NCBI GenBank assembly: GCA_030844895.1
Contig: CM061228.1
Span: forward strand, 34,100,626 to 34,164,625
DNA: 64,000 nt
Source: Ambrosia x helenae
Taxonomy: Eukaryota; Streptophyta; Magnoliopsida; Asterales; Asteraceae
Direction of reading: 5' to 3'
Shown here: in pieces, positions 57,224 to 64,000 of the stretch
Position numbering within the stretch: the stretch's first letter is position 1
How the letters are laid out: every line of letters starts with the position of its first letter
Made by a program: the position numbers and the translations under genes
The notes under the pieces: generated by a model
Database searches by the model: none
Told to the model about the DNA's origin: nothing
Seen by the model: the letters and a program-made list of their open reading frames with translations, nothing else

Positions 57224-57551
57224 GGGAAAGGGTAAAACGAGAACGTGCTTGAGTTGAAAGAACTAAGAAACTCACTTTATAACCACACACTTAATTTAAT
57301 CAAAAAAAATGTGTGGTTGTAAATTAAAGGATAATAAAATATTAAATAGAATATTCCTTTTTTTAAAAAGTCAACATTGGTGTGTTGTATTTTTTACACC
57401 GGTGTTAAACCATCGTAAAAAAAAAATCATTTTTTTTACGGTGGAGTTACCCATTTTTACATCGGTGTGTAAATTTTTTTTTTTAATTCACATTTTACGT
57501 TGGTGTTCTCACGGTTCTTCCAACTCGAGCTAGTTTTCATTTGAACCTAAT

Positions 57552-57555
<4 letters not shown>
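57222..57555. mobile_element. MITE-like element in TA-rich DNA
   Basis: It starts TAGGGAAAGGGTAAAACGAG and ends CATTTGAACCTAATCCTA, imperfect inverted repeats of about 24 bp (TAGG..., then AAA.GA.AAC). TA arrays lie on both sides. Inside are palindromic ACACCGGTGT and GGTGTAAAA motifs. No coding capacity. The terminal TAGG is shared with the element at 2144. Confidence 0.6.

Positions 57556-57616
<61 letters not shown>
57555..57616. repeat. TA microsatellite
   Basis: About 30 TA units, directly after the MITE-like element. Confidence 0.9.
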
Positions 57617-57617
<1 letters not shown>

Positions 57618-58045
57618 GTTTTATTGTAATTTTTTATAAAAATAATTTGAAATTCTTGTTTAAAATTATTTAATGTATCAAGTTTTGAGACTATACTTTA
57701 GTTTTGTCAAACTTAAAAATTAGGGGAAGAGATATTGTACAAAGCTACCTTAACATACAAAGCGTAAGAAGCAATCTGGCCCATTAGATCAAAAACTGAA
57801 CATATCATCTAATTAAACACGTTTAAATCAAACCCAAGGGTAAATTAGTCAGACAAAATATAAACGCGTTTATATATTTTTTTGATTTTAACCACCAATT
57901 CACCAAAATCAAAACGACGGTTACCAAAATTGAGAAACAAAAGCACACGACCTCATTCAATTAGGGTTTGTTTCACCAAAAATAAAAAACACAAACACAC
58001 ACAGAGAAGACGATCGACAAAACATGAAGAACATAAAAACAGAGC

Positions 58046-61000
58046 ATGGCTTCCAAACGAAAATCAGGTGCGTTTTATAATTTACATTTCAAAATTGCGT
58101 CTCGATTGATTCTTTGATTATTATTATGATTACTACAAATGCATTTGAAAACAAAATTTGCAAAAAAATGAACACAAGTAACGAAGGGGAAAGAAGAACC
58201 AAACACAAGCATGATAAACCTACATCAAAACAGACTAAAGGTATGAACAATGTTATCATACTTGATTAAACAACAAAGCGCACTATATTTTAATTTCAAA
58301 ACGCATTTTAGGGTAATTGAGTGTGTATATTTTTTGTTTAATTATGCACAGTATGTTGTTTAGTTTATTATAAAATGTATAAAGTGTGTTTGTTGTTCTT
58401 GTTGTTATTGTATAAATCTGTTTATAAGTGCGTTCAAATGTGAAGCAGTTTAAAATGATACATAAGTGCGTCTCAACTTATTTATGAGTGCGTCTATGTT
58501 TTTTGTTTGATAATACATAAAGTGCGTCTTAACTTATTCATGAGTGCGTTTAAATGTTGACTATATTTTCTTATTAACACAGAACCAAGAAAAACTATGT
58601 TGGTTGATGAAGAAGATGATGATTTCGAGGAGCCAATAAAAAACCTAATTAATATTAAAAAAGGGTTGAAAAAGTAAACAAGAAAGCTGCTAAAAGGTTA
58701 GATTCTGATGTTAAAAAGATGAAGCAAAAGTTGAAAAAACAAAAACAGATTGTTGAGCTTAATTCAGAATCATCAGATGACGAATTCGAGAGACCGAACA
58801 AAAAGGTAAAAGTGGATGAACCAAAGAAGGTGAAGAAGATAGAGGAAAGGGAGTTTGTGGAATGCAAAGAAAAGAGGTTAAAACTACGGTGCTCTCCTTC
58901 TGAGTTTATTGAAAGCATCCAAGAGTACACAGATGAGCAAAGGGAAGAAGTTAGAAAAATGGGATTTGGATCTGTGTTGGACATTAGAATTGATACAATA
59001 TCAACAGGTTTGGGTTACTGGCTGTTAGTGAATTATGACGAGGGAAGAAATCAACTAAACGCAGGGAATTGGAAAATCAAGATCACACCATCGCTGGTAC
59101 ACGAAGCTTTAGGCATACCAATGGGAAAGAAACCAGTGCTGGAGAAAAATAGGGCAAGGAAGGGTTCTGACTCTACAATAGATGAGTTCAAGAGTCAATT
59201 CGATAAAAAGAAAGTTAGCGTTGCAATGGTAACACCGGTTATTAGGGAGCAACCGAGGGGTGGATGGATGTTTAAACTGAATTTTCTTATGTTATGGAAC
59301 ACTGTTTTCGGGGAGATCACAAAGTCAACAACACTAAATCAAAGCTTTTTGCATGGGGTGGATGATGAGGCTGAAATTCCTAACATGGATTGGTGCTCTT
59401 ACCTGATCGAATGTCTGAGGAGAACAAAAGCAGGATGGAAAGAAGACCAGTATAATGGTCCAATTGAAATGCTAAGTGTAAGTCTTTAAACGCACCTATG
59501 ATTACTTTTAAACGCACTTGTATTAATATCGAATATATATGGACGGACCCCTGGTTATTTTAGACGCATTCATGTTTTCTAACAAATATATGATGTTTTA
59601 TAGCATGCAGGTTATCTACACACATGAATATAACAAAAGACATCCATCTGAAATAAAAATTAGCACACTCGCAGTTTCTTACATAACCTCTAGTTCGCTT
59701 GCAGCGATGGAAAGTCATCTTTATAACAACGGGGCATTGGCTGATTTGGAAGAAGATGATGCAGATGATCTGGGCGATGATGATAAGGATGATGAAGAAG
59801 ATGATATGGGAGATGATGAAGAAGTGGATTTAGATGATGAAAAAGACGAACAAAGTGACTCGATAAACAAGGATAAAAATGCAAAAGAAGTTGTGGATGT
59901 GCTGATAGAAATGCAAGGAAAAGAGGGTGCTGATAAAACAACTTTGGATGGTGATGATTACAGTCTGAATATGGGACCGACTCTACCAAGAGAGATTCAA
60001 GTTGATGATGATGATGATGACAATCAAGACTATGAGAATGCAGATTGGAGAGATTATGAAATGAGTACTCCAACTCAACAAATATTGTTTGAATATTGCA
60101 ACACCCAACAAGATCTGAGTTATAATCTGGAGATTAGATAGGCAGAATATGAAGCAACAATGAAAGCCAAGAAGGTACAAACTTTTAATTTTAAAACACT
60201 GTGAAACTTGTTTATGTTATACTAAGAATGATTCAGACGCACCAATGTATATTTTAAACGCACCTTTTAAAAATCATCAGAAGTTATATTCTCCTCAGTA
60301 GTTGAAAAGTACTGAAGAGAGAATGGGAACTACTGATGACCAGATTTGTTCATCAGAAGTTGAACCAGGTTTGTGATTCAGAAGCACGTGTGTATAATTT
60401 AAAAGCACATGTTATGTTATACTAATAATGTATAATTTAAACGCACCTTTTAAAAATCATCAGAAGTTATATTCTCTTCAGTAGTTGAAAACTACTGAAG
60501 ATAGAATGGAAACTACTGATGAACATATTTGTTCATCAGAAGTTATATTCTCTTCGGTAGTTGAAAACTACTGAAAAGGGAATGGGAACTACTGATGAAC
60601 AGATTTGTTCATTAGAAGTTGAACCAGGTTTGGGATTCAGACGCACGTGTGTATAATTTAAAAAGCACATGTTATGTTATACTAATAATGTATAGTTTAA
60701 ACGCACATTTTAAAAATCATCAGTAGTTATATTCTCTTCAGTAGTTGAAAACTACTGAAGAGAGAATGGGGGAACTACTGATGAATAGATTTGTTCATCA
60801 GAAGTTGAACCAGGTTTGTATGTGGTCAGAAGTTTTAACATGATTTAATTGTGTGTTTCTCTTCTGTTGCCTCAGATTTGGGTTAAATCATGGATAAGAA
60901 CATAAAGAAATATCAAGAAATACAAAGGGAGATGGATGAAATGGTTGAGCAAGCAAGAAAGAAGTTTAAATGGGTGCTTGAAATTATTGAGAAGTGTACA

Positions 61001-61797
61001 AAGTGGGATGAGGTTAATAACAAACAATCGAAAGGTGGAGTTGAATTTGATGACGAACAGGATTTGATGGACATAGATGAAAATGTGGTGAGGCTTGAAG
61101 TTGAAGAACATGTTGAGGAACAGGAGGTGGATAATGTGATACCAAATGTTAAGAATAAGGAAGTGGAGAATGTGATGCCAAAGAAAGTGGAGAATGAGGA
61201 GGAGAATAATGACCGAGCTGAAGAACCAGGAAACGATGTTGAAGGTAACGAAAAATTAAAAACAAATGAGGTGGAAAAAGATGACCAGGTTATTAATGCA
61301 AACCTTGAAACTCAAAATCAAGAAGAAGAAATAACTGATATATCAATTATGAGGCTGCAAACAGTTAAACTAGGTTTGTATGAGATGAGAGATGTGAATG
61401 AATCATCGGATTCAGAACCTAAAAAAGAAGTAGATAAAGACAGAGAAAAAACAGTGGATGATGGTGGTGTCACTTTAGAAGCAGGAGAAATAACTGACAC
61501 ACAAATAAACATGCTGCAAACAATTGAAAAAAGGTGTGTATGCAGTCCAAGATGTGCATGCAACACCAAAAGAAAAGAATGCTGACAAGGAAAAAACACT
61601 AGAAAAGAAGCAGAGAAAGCAAAAGGGAAATACAAAGGAAAAGCAGTGGCAAATGATGGAAAGCCGGTTAGGACCAAAAACCCTTCATAGGTATTAAGAT
61701 CACCATACACCGGGAAAACAGTGTGCCTTGTTGAGAAACTAACAAAAGAGGAAGTGAGGCTAACAGAATACATGTTTGCACCAATTAGAGGAAAAAA
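58046..61797 (+). pseudogene. Decayed gene of the plant Ulp1-protease-associated family, cut by LTR E
   Basis: A possible short first exon, ATG at 58046 (MASKRKS, donor GGTGCG), and a basic exon near 58190-58240 precede the main exon (58585-59477). The main exon has an acidic start, then KLRCSPSEFIESIQEYTDEQ, MGFGSVLDIRIDTISTGLGYW and ITPSLVHEALGIPMG. This is the N-terminal domain seen in many plant proteins that carry a C-terminal Ulp1 (SUMO-protease-like) domain and are often associated with Mutator-like elements. Exon 59611-60174 continues VIYTHEYNKRHPSEIKIS, then a long Asp/Glu stretch. Exon about 60876-61797 is charged with probable coiled coil and ends SPYTGKTVCLVEKLTKEEV ... MFAPIRGK, the segment before the protease domain. 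Lesions: frameshift near 58672, TAG at 60139-60141, frame change near 61540, TAG near 61689. The protease domain itself is lost behind the LTR. It could not act as a SUMO protease. Confidence 0.7.
60216..60830. repeat. Intronic tandem repeat with hairpins
   Basis: Three to four imperfect copies of AAAAATCATCAGAAGTTATA and following text, spaced 180 and 267 bp; the larger spacing holds a partial extra copy of about 90 bp. Most copies contain the inverted repeat CTTCAGTAGTTGAAAACTAC-TGAAG. It lies in the last intron of the decayed gene. Confidence 0.8.
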
Positions 61798-62220
61798 TGT
61801 CACACCCTCAAATTTCCACTTGCGGAGTTTTACCGCGAGGTGCGTGACTGTGACACCCGGCATGTTCGGCTTAAACATTTTGGTAAAACATAAGTCTACC
61901 TTAGCAAGAAACATTTATAAACAAACTTAACTAGGCTAGTTGAGTCGGGTTATGATAGGATTGTCCAGGGTTCAATGATCTGGAGGATCATTGGGAGTCG
62001 TTTTGGGAATACACTAGTACCGGGTCCCGTTGTTGGTGAAATTACATGAACTGAATCAAGTAGGACAGGTAGATTATTAACATTCGTGTAACATAACATG
62101 ATAACACGTGCTACAAGGTGTGAACATGATTATACGTGCCTATATGTGCTTAACATGTGTTAGAATTGCATTATCATACGTTAGAATGAGTATAAATGCG
62201 TTAAAACGACAAAAAGTGGA

Positions 62221-62400
62221 AAACCTGGAAAACATAAGCCCAGGTTCGACCCATAGCGTGGGGGCGAACCTGGAAATAGGTCTTGGTTCGACCCATGGCT
62301 AAGGGGCGAACCTGGAACAAACTGCAGAACAAACTCATTCGACCTTGTAAGGGGCAAAGGTGGCACCTTCGACCCCATACAAGGGGCGAACATGGAACTA
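62221..62400 (+). repeat. Promoter-proximal repeat block in LTR E (GGTTCGACCC type)
   Basis: Variants of GGTTCGACCCAT, GGGGCGAACCTGGAA and CACCTTCGACCC recur in both orientations just upstream of the TATA box. Confidence 0.8.
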
Positions 62401-63180
62401 GTATAAATACCACACTTTGTCATTTTTCACCATTTCACAAACCCTAAACGCCTCTAAACACTCTCAAACGATTTTAATCACTGAGGAAGGAGTTTTTGCT
62501 CTCATTTTTCATAATCTAACCTACAAACAACATCTAATCAAGAATCTAAGGTGTGTTCTTGATCCTAAACCCTTTTTAATGCATTTTGATTCGTTTTCAT
62601 CTAACCCTAAATGTCCAGATCTGTTCTAAGGATGTTTTTATGATTAAAAACCTTTTAAACATTTTCCTAAACCTAAACCTTATCATTAAACATAGGTTTT
62701 CATATCAATAAACATATGTTAATTATGTGTTATGTGATATTATGTGTTGTTTGATGATTTGTTGTTGTACTAATGATAGAAACATGATCTAGGATTGTTG
62801 TTGATGATGATTTATGATTGAAATAGGTTGCAATTAGATGAATGATGATGTTATGTCTAATTTATGGATTTTGATAAATCTAGGGCTTGTTGCATGAAAG
62901 TATTATCAACAAAACTATTGGGGGTTTTCATATACACATTAAACTGAGCACATTATAATGATTATGAAAGGATTTCGAAAAGTTTCCAAATTAGGTAAAG
63001 ATTTCATGCATGATGTGACATTTCCATAATTTTTGCCATTTTGGGAAAGGGTTAAAACGAACAGGTTTTGGGGAAAAATTGGTGGGGTTTTGTCGGGATA
63101 TGTTATTCATACTTGACTGCTGTGATTGGTGATGTTTCGGGATGTTTTCGGATGCTTTTGAAGCGTTTTGTGGAAAAACA

Positions 63181-63345
63181 CTCTGCCAGGGTCGAACCTG
63201 GGCACCTTCGACCAGTCGTGGGGTCGAAGGTGGAATCCTAGGGTCGAACCTGGACAACTATGGTCGAATCTGTCTAAAATAGGTTGAAGGTGACTCTAAA
63301 TGGGTCGAACATGGTAGAAAAGGGGCGAAGGTGGAACTGTAAACC
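63181..63345 (+). repeat. Second repeat block in LTR E
   Basis: The same GGGTCGAACCTGG / GGGTCGAAGGTGG motifs recur about 780 bp downstream of the TATA box. Confidence 0.8.
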
Positions 63346-64000
63346 CTGGTTTAACCCTATACAATCAAAAATGGGATTTTTGATGCAAACTAAGTGTTTT
63401 ATGCTTGAACCTTGTGTGTAATCTATGTATACTTGATTATTTAGGGTAATGAGTCACCAACGGGATGTCGGGTCGGTCTAGTGTGTCGGTTGAACATTCA
63501 AAACACGTTTTAAAACATACTTGGTCACGATCTGGACAATCGGGGGCTAGATAACCTTATGGTTATTAGTCGGAACACTTATGTGAACATTTTGATAGAT
63601 CTCCGGTAGTTGGGATTATCAAGGGCTTGGCTTTCTTGTATTATTGAAGAACACAACTTAAGGTGAGTTCACGGCCCCACTTTTACTGCTTTAACTTTTG
63701 GGGGAGAAAACATACGCTAAACTTAATTTGGTAACATATGTCATACTATGGTTTAACTTTGCGTTGCTATACGATCTTTGAAAGTCCCGGGGAAAACCAT
63801 GAATGTGCGGGGATGCATAACGGGGGAAATGTGGATAGATCTATTGGGTTTGACAGACCCCACTCGACGGCTTGGAGGGCCGGGCGGGTGCATATTGTCT
63901 CGAACTGGTAACATTGGTAACATTGCTAAACACACTTGGTCCGAACATTGGTAACAATCTAGTAATGGTTTTCCAATCGTAGTAGTAGCAAAAACATGCG

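Larger units (their letters stand above)
61798..64000 (+). repeat. LTR of gypsy element E (runs past the window end)
   Basis: TGTGACACCCGGCATG starts at 61849 and follows LTR C in layout. TATA box at 62402-62409, repeat blocks at 62221-62400 and 63181-63345, GGTGAGTTCACGGCCCCACT near 63662, then TTTTCCAATCGTAGTAGTAG near 63968. The preceding 51 bp (61798-61848) equals the reverse complement of the LTR C end, so the LTR or an abutting fragment carries an inverted terminus. It interrupts the gene upstream after IRGKN. Confidence 0.85.

Noticed and set aside
59690..60073. His-rich minus-strand frame
   Set aside because: Antisense of the Asp/Glu-rich stretch in the decayed Ulp1-family gene.

Overview
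The window is nuclear DNA from a flowering plant, most likely a eudicot. It is AT-rich and has spliced plant genes, Ty1/copia and Ty3/gypsy LTR retrotransposons primed by initiator Met-tRNA, hAT-type and CACTA-type DNA elements, and plastid-derived fragments. The retrotransposon style suggests Asteraceae, but that is an impression, not a demonstration. About three quarters of the window is transposon-derived.

Recognisable host genes are few. On the minus strand at 493-4128 is an acyl-activating enzyme (AMP-binding acyl-CoA synthetase) in four exons. It has one single-base frameshift, and its last intron looks like a hAT MITE inserted in coding sequence. On the minus strand at 51213-55623 are about 15 exons of the N-terminal half of TPX2, a spindle-assembly factor. 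On the plus strand at 58046-61797 is a decayed gene of the family usually joined to Ulp1-like protease domains. It is cut off at 61797 by a gypsy LTR that runs out of the window.

Layout. 1-5027: AAE gene plus small inverted-repeat elements. 5028-17803: almost complete copia element A1 (709-bp LTR, gag, protease, integrase, RT, RNase H, then a 4-kb extra ORF with its own TATA box). Its gag holds fragments of plastid atpB and psbK. 17804-22095: noncoding, with an A-rich tract and a CACTA end carrying a nested MITE. 22096-26511: LTR and gag of gypsy element C. 26512-35077: copia element B on the minus strand, inserted in C gag. 35078-39042: 3' part of a second A-family element (A2). 39043-43370: 3' end of a second B copy on the plus strand, split by a 2.76-kb solo LTR (D). 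44095-47100: LTR pieces of other elements. 47427-50250: tandem and dispersed repeats with a hAT element. 55624-57620: small DNA elements. 61798-64000: gypsy LTR E.

The elements are nested (C holds B; B+ holds A2 and D), and one end of several is missing, so deletions or rearrangements followed insertion. Every retroelement coding region has stops or frameshifts, so none looks autonomous as read. The most notable observations are the MITE-derived intron in the AAE gene, the two plastid fragments in a copia gag, and the two paired promoter-region repeat blocks whose motif differs completely between the related gypsy LTRs C and E.
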